From Darksidea phi (taxonomy: Eukaryota; Ascomycota; Dothideomycetes; Pleosporales; Lentitheciaceae): 64,000 bases of DNA. The stretch lies in NCBI GenBank assembly GCA_030770425.1, contig JASJFT010000073.1:124001-188000 (forward strand), in the 5' to 3' direction. The notes under the pieces were generated by a model that was not told the DNA's origin, did not search any database, and saw only the letters and a list, made by a program, of their open reading frames with translations. The translations under genes and the position numbers were made by a program. This document shows positions 22,999 through 35,297 of the stretch, in pieces. Position 1 is the stretch's first letter, and the number at the start of each line of letters is the position of its first letter.

Positions 22999-24697
22999 TC
23001 AAAGCTGGTATTTGAACAACGGACTTCGATCTCCCAATTTCTCCAATTCCTCTTCACTATACACCTCCCTCCACTCCTCCTCCGTCCGCTCCTCGCCCTT
23101 CTTATTCAGCCTCCAATACAAGAACTCCAGCGTGAGAGCACAAACCATACCCGCAGCTGCGAAGCTGAGGGATGATCCGAAGCCAGTAGGGTACTTGGGT
23201 GCTTCTTTCTCTTGGTAGATGAAGCTGCCAACGATGCCGCCTAGATTGCCTATGCAAATCATCATTGCGATCTGTGTGAGGTTGTTAGTACAGTAAGCCC
23301 GGAGAAATGTAAGAGCGAGAGGCTAATGGAAGACATACTCCGATTGCACGCTTTGCTGGTCCTGCGAGGTTGTTGATAGTCCAGGCGTTGCACCCCGGAA
23401 GAATAGGATAGATACCTACACAGGCTACATGCACAGCAAAGTAGCACAATGCTACGTTATCTTTAATCTCCGCAGCCTTCGCAAACAAGATCGCATATGC
23501 AACAATGAGCAGTGCTTGTGCGCTGACTATGAACGGCATACGCCATGTGAACCGATCTGCTAGTAGCGAGGAGAGCAGTGCAGATATAGCTCCGCAAGCG
23601 TAAGGTGGTGCAGTGAGCAGTTGTGCTTTCGTCGAAGTATAGCCCATGTTCCGTAAGATTTGCGGCATCGTAAATTTGAGTCCGTAGTTCGGCACTGCGT
23701 TGGAGGCAAAAATCATGGCCTGGAGATAGATCTGCCAGTCCTTGACCACGGTCCCAATAAGTTTCCAATCCACTTTTCTTCTCTTGCCCTCTTCTTGGAC
23801 TGGCTTCTTTAGTATTCCGCGGGTGAGAATGTGGTTCAATCGCAGGAACCGCGCTTCGTCTTCTGTAAGCCACCGACCCGCAGCGTGCTCCGGTGAATCT
23901 GGGAGAAGGAAAAAGACTGCAACGCCCAGGAGTACAGTAGCGAGACCTTCTAGGATAAAGATCCACCTCCATCCCTCGTAGTTACCAATCCCGTTCATTT
24001 TCGCGATAGCCGCGGCTAGCAAGCCTGAAAATGCCCCAGAAGCAGCCGATGCGCAGTAAAAGAGCGCCATACGGAATTGTGTTCGCTCAGGCGGATACCA
24101 CTGTCCTACAAGGTAGATGGCACCAGGGAAGAAGCCCGCTTCGAAGAAGCCTAAAAAGAAGCGGGTAACGCAGAGGCCACCGAGATTCTGCACGACACCC
24201 ATCAGAGTCATCATAGTACCCCAACAAAGTACGAGCGTGCCCATGTAATAAGATGGGCGTTTGAACTTGGCGAGCAACATGTTGGAGGGGACTTCGCAGA
24301 GGACGTAAGGGATGAAGAAAACCATGAGGGCCACGTTGTAGTCTGTACCCGACATGCCTAGCGTATCTTCGAGGCCCTCGATCTTTGCGTTACCGATGTT
24401 TGCTCTAGGGCATAATCAGTATGACCGGACCTTGTATAGGGCGGGCCCGTACCTGTCGAGATGCGAGATGAGATATAACACAGCTAGCATAGGACATAAT
24501 CTCCAATCCACCTTGTGAAATATCTTGTCCTGCTCTTTCTTCGGAATATCGTAGAGGAACTGCGCATCTTCTTCGCTTAATCCGACCCGCATGTACTCGT
24601 GGAGATGGTCTGGGAAGGCCGGCGCCTTTTCGTTGGCTAAATCATCCAGCACAAACGTGCGGTCAGCGTCGAGCGACTGCTTATTGTCTGAGACCAT
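22999..24697 (-). CDS. MFS transporter, allantoate permease (Dal5-like) family
   Basis: Major facilitator of the anion:cation symporter group, which imports small organic anions such as allantoate, nicotinate or pantothenate; the substrate cannot be told from sequence. Exons: 24697-24453, 24404-23339, 23271-22999 (527 aa); introns 48 and 67 nt. Visible family marks: cytosolic N-terminus ending in KVDWRLCPMLAVLYLISHLDR, then ANIGNAKIEGLEDTLG, MVFFIPYVLCEVPSNMLLAK, GFFEAGFFPGAIYLVGQWYP, GWRWIFILEG, FLLPDSPEHA, GYTSTKAQLLTAPPYACGAI and GCNAWTINNLAGPAKRAIG. The pattern gives about 12 membrane spans with the usual large central loop. The first intron falls inside the LDRANIG motif. The gene appears complete. 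Confidence 0.9.
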
Positions 24698-25739
24698 GTC
24701 AAGTCAAGCCTGATATTCAAACGTGCTCGAAGGAAGAGCGGACGCAAAGCTCTCATCCGGAAGGCAGTCTGACGCTTTATATGCCTGCGGATCCCTTTAT
24801 CCAAGAGTTTTCCCACCATTCGGGGATATAACCTCCATGGGAGTGGCAGAAGCGGATCACCCACCATGTCTAACTCCCGACTCAAAGCCGACCGTTGCAT
24901 GGCTAATGCGGAACATGTCCGCTGCCAAGATTGGGGTATGTGGGGTAGTTCCACAAACATCTTGGCAAGTATCCAGGCCTAGGTGGTTCTGCGGCGACAA
25001 CGTTGTATAACATTAGCAAATCGGATATAAAAGAGCATTAGTCTATGGCGCCTCGGACTATAGAACGCAAGATACTGAAGTACGCCGCTACGCATGGCGG
25101 TGCATGACTTCGGTTGCTGATATTGCTGCCCCGTTCCCGTCGCGTCGAGACGAAGCGCATGCAAACTGACCAGCATCTTGGCTCTACAGTGGTATATATA
25201 GGACTTTCTGGTAGACTTAAAGATTAGAGGTTGGTGTGAGGCCATAGGGTTGGTGGTGAAAGAACAGCCAGATTGGACGACGATGTCCGGTAGCGACTCT
25301 TGGTGAGTAAGCATTCGGAACCCCCTCAACTTCCGTATGTCTTTAATTAAAGAGTGTTGAGGTTCTAGTTTACATTAATGACGGAAATCTCCCAAGGTTG
25401 TTTTCAAACATTTGCTTTCAAACATCTTCCATTTCAAAGAAATGATCATCAGTCTCATATCACCGACAGCCGGCAGAATCCCATACTGCGCTCCCTTCCT
25501 TGTTTTCAGGTCTGGGTTCGGATTTCCTTGAATGTAAGGCTCATCATGTGTTTCTTTGCCCGGTTGATAGTACTGAGTCGAAGAATATCGTTTCCGTGAT
25601 GAAAATGAAGACACAGTTCAGAAAGGAGTGCTCATAAGTTGTTGATAAGTTCAAAATATAAACATGCAAAGGTATCAATTGCCTCTATACCGGTACGCCG
25701 TACATCCTCCCTCGTCCTCCTATCTCAGAACAGGCAAAT
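24698..25739. other. intergenic between two MFS genes
   Basis: About 1 kb holding the promoter of the allantoate-type carrier and the 3' side of the fucose-permease-like gene. Only short motif-free frames were seen. Confidence 0.4.
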
Positions 25740-27356
25740 CTATGCCTTAAGCTCAACATGGTTTGCCTCGATATCCTTGGCATGCGCGACCTTGCTGTCC
25801 GGATCGATAACACCATCCTCAGTGCCGACATGGCTGTCGCGGTATGCATCCAACTCTTTCGCCTTACTTCCGATATTCAAATAAATTGGGAAACTCCATG
25901 CGATCGCGAAGAAAGCCAGTGGGACAACCATCGCATGCCTCGTCCCCACCTTATCCGCTACATTGCCCAAGATGGCTGGCACAACTGCACCACCACACAC
26001 TGAAGCCACGAGGAAGGACGCACCACGCTTGGTGTGGCGACCTAGGCCGCGGAGAGACAGTGTGAAAATAGTAGGGAAAATACAGCTCTCGAAGAAGAGC
26101 ACGATCATCAGCATAGCGAGACCGCCCCAGTTAGCGCGCACACCGTCGCCGGTATCGACACCGATGGCGGCAGCAATGAAGACCATGATGAGGGTCTGGT
26201 AGATGAGTAGGACCCAGCGCGGCTTCCAGATGTACATGAGGCCGGCGGCGGAGAAGCGGCCGATGGCGAAGAGACCCTGGGCGATGGCATAGAAGTTCGC
26301 ACCTTGGTGCTGTGCAGCGACAAGAGGTTCGTCGGGGCGAGCTTGGGTGTAGTAGTTGATGAAGTAGCCTAAAGTTATCAGTATGGGATATCATAGTATG
26401 GTTAGGATACTCACCAGCAATGCCAACCTGAGCACCGACGTAGGAGAACTGTGCCGCCACACCCCAGAAAAGGAAGAACTGCTTGCGCATGGGCTTGTCC
26501 TGATAGCCAGTTGTGGCACTGGTCATCTCAGCTTGGTCAGCCATATCGCTGTCCGTAATTTCGGGAATGGGCGCAAAGAAGAAGACGACGGCCAGCAATC
26601 CAACAAAGACTGCGATGCCGAGATAGACCCATTGAACGCTCTCAAGGGACTCGCCGTTCTCGCCAACGTTCTTGAAAATGACAAAGGAAGCTAAGACAGG
26701 CGCAACGACAGAACCGACAGCTTGGAAGGATTGTGAGAGCTCGAGACGGAACTCTGAATATTTCGGAGGCCCGCAGACGGCGATGTAGGGGTTTGCCGAT
26801 GTCTCTAGCGTTGACAGTCCGGAGCCTACGATGAACATGGCACCGCAGAAGCCGCCAAACGAGCGCTTAACAGCAGAGGGCCAGAACATAAGAGCGCCAA
26901 CACAATATATGCCGAGACCGAGCATGAACGTGTAGCGGTATCCAAATTTTCGAAGGAACCATCCCGAGTATGTCAAAGGCCCAATGAAGTATGCCCTACG
27001 CTCGCGTTAGTTTTGCTTCCACCCGGCCCATGCAGTGATACATACCCAAAGTAAGCGGCTTGTAGGCCGGACGACTCTCCTTGAGTAATGTGAAGCGCGA
27101 CTTGAAATCGTGAATTCAAGACATCAAGTAGACCGTAGGCGAAACCCCATAGGAAGAAGAGGGTTGTGACAAGTGAGACCGGGATGATGGATTGACGAGT
27201 GGTGATCTGGCTGGCGCCAGTGATCTGGCGATTGCTGACACTTTTCCGGCGTGTGTCCTCTGCAATAGCTTCAGCAGCAGAGGGGCGGCGACCTTGTTGC
27301 GCGTGGACTTCGTCCAGAGTGGGCTCTTGGCTGCTCCCAAGACCGAAAAGCTTCAT
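25740..27356 (-). CDS. MFS sugar transporter, fucose permease (FucP)-like
   Basis: Proton-coupled sugar carrier of the fucose/galactose/glucose permease type. Exons: 27356-27046, 26995-26415, 26368-25740 (506 aa), introns of 50 and 46 nt with CTAAC-like branch sites. The frame is open upstream to a GTG at 27413, but the first ATG in frame is at 27356 (MKLFGLGSSQEPT). Marks: VSLVTTLFFLWGFAYGLLDV, QAAYFGAYFIGPLTYSGWFL, FGYRYTFMLGLGIYCVGALM, GSGLSTLETSANPYIAVCGP, LELSQSFQAVGSVVAPVLAS (the typical FucP ETxANPYI region), NFYAIAQGLFAIGRFSAAGL and FFESCIFPTIFTLSLRGLGR. About 12 membrane spans. The tail is acidic and hydrophilic. The substrate is inferred to be a hexose or deoxyhexose. Confidence 0.88.
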
Positions 27357-29272
27357 GATGAAGCGCTTATGAAAGCTTTTTGACGAACAAAAAGGGCTAA
27401 TGGCCGTTGCCACAGCCGGGGTGATAGTCAGCGAGGAAGCCTCTAGGGAAAGTCAATGCTGGAGAACTGTAGCCTTGATGCTTGCGACAACGACGGAGCA
27501 TGGCTAGTTATATATCGGGCCACTCCTCCAACTAGATCATGGTGACAACCACTACGACTCAACATCCTAGATCCAGACTCATCTCCGTCGTCGATCACTC
27601 CCCGTCCCTATGTCGAAGCGCAAGCTAAGCAATTGCCAAACGAGCTTGTGCTAGCTGCGCATTCTCGCCTGTTACGCTGCGCTGACGCAAAATTTTCCTG
27701 TCCCTGGACGTCCGGTAGGTGGGTTGCCATTGCGCTATGCTCGTAGGTCCCGGGATCCCATCCGTGGTAGCAGGATCCTCATCAGATGGTGCTCTTCATG
27801 GCCAATCAGCGCTGTGTAGGGGGCATCGCTAAGTGATGCGTGCATTTCTTCGCATCCGCCCCACCGCGGTATGGAGCCTTATGGTGTGTTTGACCATGGG
27901 GATACTTACATTGGGGACTCCACAACATCCCCACACCGGGGCGCCTCGTAGTCCGAAGTGGAATGCGGTGTCAAATGGGGTCATGTGCCTTGCAAAGATG
28001 CGATCAACAGATCTCTTCAGAGCATCAACCGAAACCTAATCGCGAGCGATCTCTTGCAAAACGCAGATAGTTCGTCAAAGACCAAGGCGGTGGAGAGTGG
28101 ACAAGCCTCCCAAGGCGAGCTTGACAGGGCCAGAAGCTTTTAGCTAGACTTCGATGCCGGCGCTAAGCAGCGGCGTGGGACGCTCGGGCCCCGTAGTCGC
28201 GCATCACCGTACGAATGATGCTGGAGAGCATGTGGACGGCTCGATGAACTGGAGGGTTTTGGGTGGATGGTCGCCCGAGACATGGGGCTTGACTGGTGTT
28301 GGCAAAGCACGCTCCTACCCCTGCAGCCATTCAAGGCTTCAAAGGATTTTCCCAACGAACATGGCCATGCATTGCTGAGCCATCCATGCGAGATTCGAAA
28401 CCGAGCGCATCAGATGTGCCAAATGACGCTCATCACAGATCCTTCATTCATCGCCCATAATGAAGTCTAATTTCTATATGATACCATAGTCGCGAAATTC
28501 CAGCCATCAGCAACAATCCCCTTCGTCTTGACTTGACCCGCACCCCAGATCAACAGTGGCCCACGGGGTTCACCCCTCGTTTGTTTGCTGGCGGGGGCAG
28601 ACTAGCTAGCACGTCGGGAATATGTCGGTCGAAATGGCAAGCCCCACGCAGCTCAACAACTTTCTTCCAGTGGGCTTCTAGCGCGCTTCTCTGCAGCAAC
28701 AGGCCATCCTGACTATACGAGAAAGCGCCATACTTATCGGCCCGGTGCACAGAACTCCAGTCGGTGTGGCGCCCGGCGTACTTGACTGGCCTAGGAAGGT
28801 CCGAGGTTCATCGGAGGAATCGTCGGGGAGTTTGATGAGTCCGGACGCCTCCGAGCACACGAGCAGGTTCACAGGTTATCGACATGGGTTCTGAAAGGGA
28901 AAAGAAAGAAAGGATTTGGGACGAGACGAGAATATAAGGCGACGATCATCTTTGAGAATGCACGACTGGCCGCGCCAGCAATTGCGTCTCTACGACGAAA
29001 CGTAGCAGGGATAATTTCGGGCCATCCGACAATGCTCCATTTGATGAGAATAAGTAGGTAAAGAATAAGGTATCCTTTAGAAGTTAAACAAAACGCGCAA
29101 AAGTAGTAATCGAACAGACATGACGGCAATAGCTCGCCAGCTCTCGCCATCAAAATGCCTTTCCAGATCGACATCCCCCAACTCCAATTCCATACATGGC
29201 ATCTACATACCGCCCGATGATCATGGCATATACCAAACGCTCCTTGAAATCATTTAGGCTGCAAATTGCAAA
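27357..29272. other. intergenic, no gene seen
   Basis: A 1.9 kb stretch between the promoter of the sugar carrier and the 3' end of the RhoGEF gene. A 101-residue ATG frame on the minus strand (29174-28869) has a hydrophobic centre but no motif, and lies in probable RhoGEF 3' UTR, so it is not called. Nothing else was recognised. Confidence 0.4.
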
Positions 29273-32200
29273 TCACTCCTTCTGCCCTTCGTTAAGCACT
29301 AACTCGACAACAACTTGACACCTTTCCTGCTGCGGATGCTGCAAGCTTAGCTTGATCGTTCTGTTGTGGGATGAGCCACCACTCAGCCCGTCATCTAGAC
29401 ACTTGACGTCGCGTCCCGAGATGACCTGCCGTAGCCGACCGTTCTGCGCGTTTCGGATCTCGATGAAATCGGGGTCGAAGAGGAGGACGTATGGCCCGTA
29501 CATGGCCGCGCTCTTCGCTTTGCCAACGAATTCCATAATGACGGAACGCGAAATGTCACCGTTTTTGTTGACGTATACAGCGCATTCTTCGTAACAGAGT
29601 AGGAATTCCTGGTCTGATAATCGGAACATGCCCAACGGGTCCTGGTTCTGGAGTCGCGAAGCTATGGTGGCGACGTGCGGTTGCTTGAGGTCTGGGACGG
29701 ACCATGGCTGCTTTTTGTCTAGAGTGAGCACCTCAAAACCCTTGGCCGTCGAGATGGCGAGAGAGGAGTGGAACAGGTTGATACCGAAGCAGTCTGTGGG
29801 GATGTAGAACTCATCATACTCGCGGAAGAACTCGGTGCGTCCGGATTTCCATATTCTTGACTTCTTCTCCGTCGATTTTTGATACACAGGCTCAAGTACC
29901 TTGAACGTCGATGATAGACCCTCACGCTTCTTGTAGAAGACGAGTGTTCTCTCCTTCATTACCGCGGTGGCGAAGAAGCCGATGTCTCGTGCTCCAGAGA
30001 GTTTCTGCGGCGCCCGGCGAGTGGAGTCGTTTGACGGAGGGACGCCGCTTACGGGACACACAGCATCGAGATGATATGCTATTAATGACTTATCGGAAAT
30101 AAGCAGCATCAGACTGAACTGCTCCAGAACAGCGACCTGGGTCACCTTGGGTATCTGAATGGCCTAGTACGGGTTAGTAAGGGGTGTCAAATAGCTGTGT
30201 ATGTGATCTTACCTTTGTCCAACCTCGAGGGTTATCGTACTCTGAAATGAAGACACCAATGTCGGTACCAACAGCTACCATCTGCTTACCATATGGCTGA
30301 TGGAAAGCAGTGGCGCAATTGACTCGAGCACGGCAGATTGGTCCCGGGCGACCGACATTGGCGAAGAGCTTCTCGACCTCGTCAATGGATCTGTCGAGTG
30401 GCGTGCCCTTGATCGTAATGCCTTTCTGGGAAGGGATTGCACTCTCGTAGGCGAAAGCGGCATCAGACATGACCCGCAGGCGGAAGGGCTCGGCATTTTG
30501 CGCAAAAAGCGCCGCCGCATGCTTCGTCTTCGCTATAATCAGCTTATCGCACCATTCCGCTCTGTTCTGTGCCGAGGGCGCAAACAAGGTGTACGTTTCC
30601 TTGCCCAAGTGTTTCAGCCGGAAAGGATACATGATCTTTTCATCTCTACCATTGTCAACGACGGTTGTAGTTGTCATGGTCTTTCCTGATGCGCCCGTGT
30701 TTGTGGATGACAAGGAACTGGAAGTATTCGTGTGTGTCAGTGCGCCGGGCATGGGACTGTTAGTCGCTCCCCGCGTTAACCGCAGCTCCCCGCCACCTTT
30801 GCCAGTAACGGTGGTCACAGCGGCAATGCCCTTGACTGCCGATCGGACAACAGGATCGTCATCCTCACTCTCCAGAACGAGAAGATCCATGGGTATAGGC
30901 AACCTCGATACATCGTACTTCTCCGATTTGGTGACACCGTCTTGTTCCCGATACGTCACGGTTTTCGCGAGAACCAGATAGTGATCGAAGAGGAGAGCGT
31001 GGGTTTCGAGCCATGTGAAGCGGTTACCTCCCATTCTCAGTAAGTCGCCTTTGTAGATGAGCTCGCGTCCAAGGTGATCGAGGTTGAGCTCAACACGCTG
31101 CATTCCGGGACGCAGAATGAGCTTCGCTTGGAGGTCGTTCAAGTCCACTTTCCGTGCCATCTCAGCAACGCGAGTGTCGCACTCCAAGGTCACGGCTTTG
31201 ATCTCCTCACGGGCGATCATGAGATTGCGCTTTTCCTCGTTATCCAATGTCGATTTCTTCAGTACCGTGTCTATGAGCAAGCCATAGTGCTGCAATCTAG
31301 TGATGGGTCCTTTGAGGAAAGTAGCGTAATCCAATTTGTTTGACGCCTTGTTGTTTCTTGCTTCGTCCAAGAACGTCCGGAACAGCATATTCTTCTCCGA
31401 CTCTTGACGCATAAGGAAGTTGGCGTACGGAAATGCGGAAGAATACTCGATGTAGGCTTGCTTTGCTTTTCTGATCCACTCTCTGAAGATATCGCTGAAC
31501 CCAACAACCCAAGGCCCTTGCTCTTGTTGCCGATATTTCATCTGAGGCAAGAGATGCTCCTCGTTCGCTTTCTTGACAGCATCCACTTTGCTGAAGACAT
31601 CCTTGACAAACTTGGCAATCTTCTTCGGAGGGATTACAGGTGGTTGCGCAGATATCAGTCGGTCACGGTAGAGGACACGGAGAACATCGAGACGCTGCAT
31701 GTAAGCATCCTCTCCTTGTACAATTTCGTGAAGAATGTTTTGTCGTTCTATTTCCTTGGGGTTGACTCCTTCAAGATCCTCTTTCTTCAGCTTGTAGTAG
31801 GTAGCCCAGTCGTGGTCCTGTGGTGCACCAGAAGGCGAATGGAGATCAAGTTTCTTGAGCGTTCTTTGACAGTGGTGCGCGTAGCATCGTCCCTGTGTGG
31901 GATATGTATGCAGCCTCGAGGCATAGCAGCCTCCACCCGTGAGTTGAAGGACAACACCAGTCATAGTCTCGGATGAGAATTTCAGCCACTCCTCTTCATG
32001 CACGAGGGTGCCTGCCTTGTACATATCTGCCACGACCCGACCGGCAAGGGTTTCGGCATCAGCGATGTTCATGGTTGGGACCTTGTGGGTGAAAAGCGCA
32101 ATGAGACCTTCGTGGATGGGGCCCTCCTTCAAATCATTCTCGCCTTCAGTCATACTCTTGAGCCAGGAGATGATGGCACTAAGGGCCCAAGGCTCGGTGC

Positions 32201-34295
32201 ATTTCTTGAAGTCGTTGCTCGAGAGTTTGGCAGGGTTGAACCGCCGGCCTGCTGGTAAAGTGGGTAGATCGATGGCAACAGCATCGGCGCTACCAGGTGT
32301 CAGAGTATTGCCGTCACTCTCAAGATTGCCGCCGTAGAAGGTCTGACGATTGCCTGCTTGGCGAAGCCTATGCCCCTGTTCGGCGGCATCGGTCTTCGAT
32401 CTTGGAAGGGGTACCGCCTGAGGAGTGTTGCTGTGCTGGAGAAGAGAGGTAGATCTCGGGACAACAGCGCCTGTCGGAGATACCATTTGCCCGGTGTGAG
32501 GTTCAGATGATCCACGATTGGATTGTGCGTTACGCCAATATTCGTAGGACCCGGTGGAGCTGGAACTGTGGTGATGGCTAAGGCGAGTGTTGTTACTCGC
32601 AGGTGGCGGGGGAAGGGGTCGACTCGTGGACATGCCTGGATGGAAGAACATGTCTGCGGGCTCGCCTGGGATAGTGTCAGTGAGAGTCACCTCATCGCCC
32701 TCATCGTAGCTTCTCCGCCGGGCGCTGGGCTCTTCCAGTCCTCCAGTACCGAACGTATCCACGCGCGCGACACGTCCATTCTGGCCGAAGGAGCGAAACG
32801 GATGAATAGGGTCGTAGTCATCGCTAGCAGCTTCAGATCGCCGCTGCGAGCCAGAAGTAGATACGGGATGACTACTTGAATCAAATGCGGTTGTTCCAGA
32901 GGCCAACTCGTTAGGGCCACCGCCATAAGTAAAATGTGGTGCAAAGTTCCCGCCATACAAATCTAGGTCAATAGGTGCATAGTCGCTGTCGCTGGCGCTC
33001 TCATGAGCGGGCCGGCCGGTGTTACTGGATGCTGGTGGAGATTGCAATGAAGCATAAGTGCTGAACAGGCCTGCACCGCCAGTCCGCCTGCGAGCCTCAT
33101 CCGCTTCCTCTTGTTCCTCTGCCATCCGAAGAGCAGCCAAACCAGCAGCAGCTTCGACATCGCTGTCGCTCGTGTACGTATCTTGGGGAGGATATGGTGC
33201 CAAGTGGTCTCCATTCGCGCGACCTCCATTCCGCCCAGAAGGCTGGCGATCTATTTGGTCGTAGTAGTTAGCTCCATTCGCCTGTTGCAACTGGATCCTT
33301 GGGCTTCCGCCAGCTGCCATGCTTTCAACTTGCGTGAAGAGCTCATCTTGACTAAATTGATTCCCGTTCTGCGTCGCAAAGTAGTCATCGCTGTCGGATT
33401 CGTTCGGAGGGGGTGGAAGCGGTCTCCGCCCATGTGTGTCTTGCCGCTGGAGTGACTGGTGTGGGGGCACTTCGGGTGTAGGTGGCAGAGGATTCGAACG
33501 GTGGCTCGAGGTCGAGGAGTGCCGGTAAGGCTGGTCTTGTGAGCCGTAGCCTGTATCATACGTGGGTGGAGAGGGAAGTGGGGCATGCGAGGTGTCGGAG
33601 GAGCGGTGGTATGAGTGCGAGGCATTCGAAGTGTGGCGGCTGGGATAGTTGCCCCAGTCCTCCGCTGGTGAATGCGCGCTCCCCGGAGGCACTGGCAGGG
33701 GGGGCGGCGCGGGAGCCGTGTAAGCTGTGCGCCCATACTGGACAGAGGTGGTCCTGTTGAACGATTGCTGCTGGAATGTGGGAGAGGGATAGGAGGCGGT
33801 TGAAGGCGAGGTCGGGGAGAAGCCGTATTGATGGTTCACCGTGTTGTTCCTGTTCAGACCGCTGTCGGCGTAAAGAGCGGGATTGTAGGGCTGTGGCTGC
33901 GGGGCAAACGTCCTGTTGACGCCGCCGTAGTGCTGGGGGTTTGGCAGCGGTGTGACAGAAGTACCGTAGTTTTGCGGGTTGTACTGCTGTTGCTGTTGCT
34001 GTTGCGGCTGCGACTGGTATGACGGGTAGCCGCTGCCATATCCTCCGGTCGTGGGCGACGCGGGCTGCTGGGCCAAGGAGGGGTCCCCTATGAACAACTC
34101 GTCGTTCTGGCGCTGAGCGAAGCTGTTCCGCCTGTCTACCGAGTAGCCATAGCCCGCGGTACCGCCGTTCGCGCTGTTGCCATTATCGGCGCTTGGCGCT
34201 GTTCTGCGGTCGTAGGAATTGTGGTACTGGTGCCCCGAGCCCGAAGGTGGGATGTTGGGGTTGTAGTAGCTCTGCCCGTTGCCGTAGTTCGACAT
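29273..34295 (-). CDS. Rho guanine nucleotide exchange factor, Rom2-like
   Basis: Activator of Rho1-type GTPases in the cell-wall integrity pathway, acting at the plasma membrane. Exons 34295-30213 and 30163-29273 (1657 aa); the 49-nt intron falls inside the CNH domain. Layout: a disordered Q/P/S/Y-rich N-terminus of about 700 residues with a polyQ tract (QPQQQQQQQ); a DEP-like domain around residues 745-840 ([18 protein letters not shown]); the RhoGEF (DH) domain from [20 protein letters not shown] through [16 protein letters not shown]; a PH domain starting at [13 protein letters not shown] and containing [15 protein letters not shown]; and a C-terminal citron homology domain ([61 protein letters not shown]). 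This is the standard architecture and length of ascomycete Rom1/Rom2. It is divergent from the flavin monooxygenase across a 1 kb promoter region. Confidence 0.93.
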
Positions 34296-35297
34296 GGCGG
34301 ATTGGATTGGCAGCGTCTGTTCTGGGCCGAGTGCGAGTTCGGGTGGTCGACGTCGTCATTCACGAGGCTGCGTCGCGCGCGCTCGTGGGTAGCATGGCCG
34401 GGTGTGCGAGCTGAGCGTGGTGTCGCGAAATTCGTGGCAGCGAAGAATGGCCGACTGCGTCCGCTACATGCGCTGACCGGACTGCGGTGGATTGCCCGTT
34501 ACCTCGTCTGGTGCGGCGAGATGGCGAGATTGTGAGTCGTGAGGTCTGAGCGCCGCGTGCGCTGTCGTTCGTCGCGGGGTGCCGGCGAGGCGGCAATGAG
34601 ACTGGAGCGAGGACTGCGCTGACGCTCAACGGCGCTGTCGCATAGGGGCGACTATAGACGTCGAGGGAGCGGAATCGAAGCGTCGTGCCGTGTCGTGTCT
34701 TGTCGTGTCTTGTCTCGCGGGCGGTGTCTGGGGCAGTCAAATGTCTGGTCTGGGGAGTCGCTCCTCCTGTGCAGGGCTCGTGGCTTGGCGTGCTTGACGG
34801 GCTCTGTTTCAGTGGGGGACCGCAGCAACCCCCCGAGCCTCGAGGGAAGCCGTCTACCGGTCTGCGAACTTCAGCTGCCATGCACCCTGGTCTTACATGG
34901 CTAGCGTCTTCGCACATGCAAGCCGGCCGTGCTGGCGGTGACATCAGCACCGCTCTTTGCTCTTTTTGCCCGCTGCCCCACCCCGATCCGCACGCATCAC
35001 ATCATCAAAACAGCCCCGGCGTCGCTGAAGATAACAGCTGTCGTTCCCCAGGGAAGCTCGAACACGTAAACAGAGAGTACCACTCTCCAGCACGGCTAAA
35101 TAGACGCGATTATTGTATGGACGGTGTGAAACACCACGTGAAGCTACCCCACCGCTATCAACTATAGGCCCGATGTGGACGCTCATTCCCGAGGTTCGAT
35201 GGGTAAGCTTAGTCGCCATCATATCTGTCGTCTCAGTATTTTATCTCCTCCTTTGCATGCTCGGATATTCCTCTTTACATCCCTTGTTTGATGCATC
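34296..35297. other. divergent promoter region (RhoGEF / monooxygenase)
   Basis: About 1 kb between two diverging genes. A TCGTGTCTTGTCGTGTCTTG short direct repeat lies at about 34685-34710. CT-rich segments precede the monooxygenase start. No gene was seen. Confidence 0.45.

Noticed and set aside
28869..29174. 101-codon ATG frame with hydrophobic centre
   Set aside because: Lies in the probable 3' UTR of the RhoGEF gene; no signal-peptide cut site or family resemblance.
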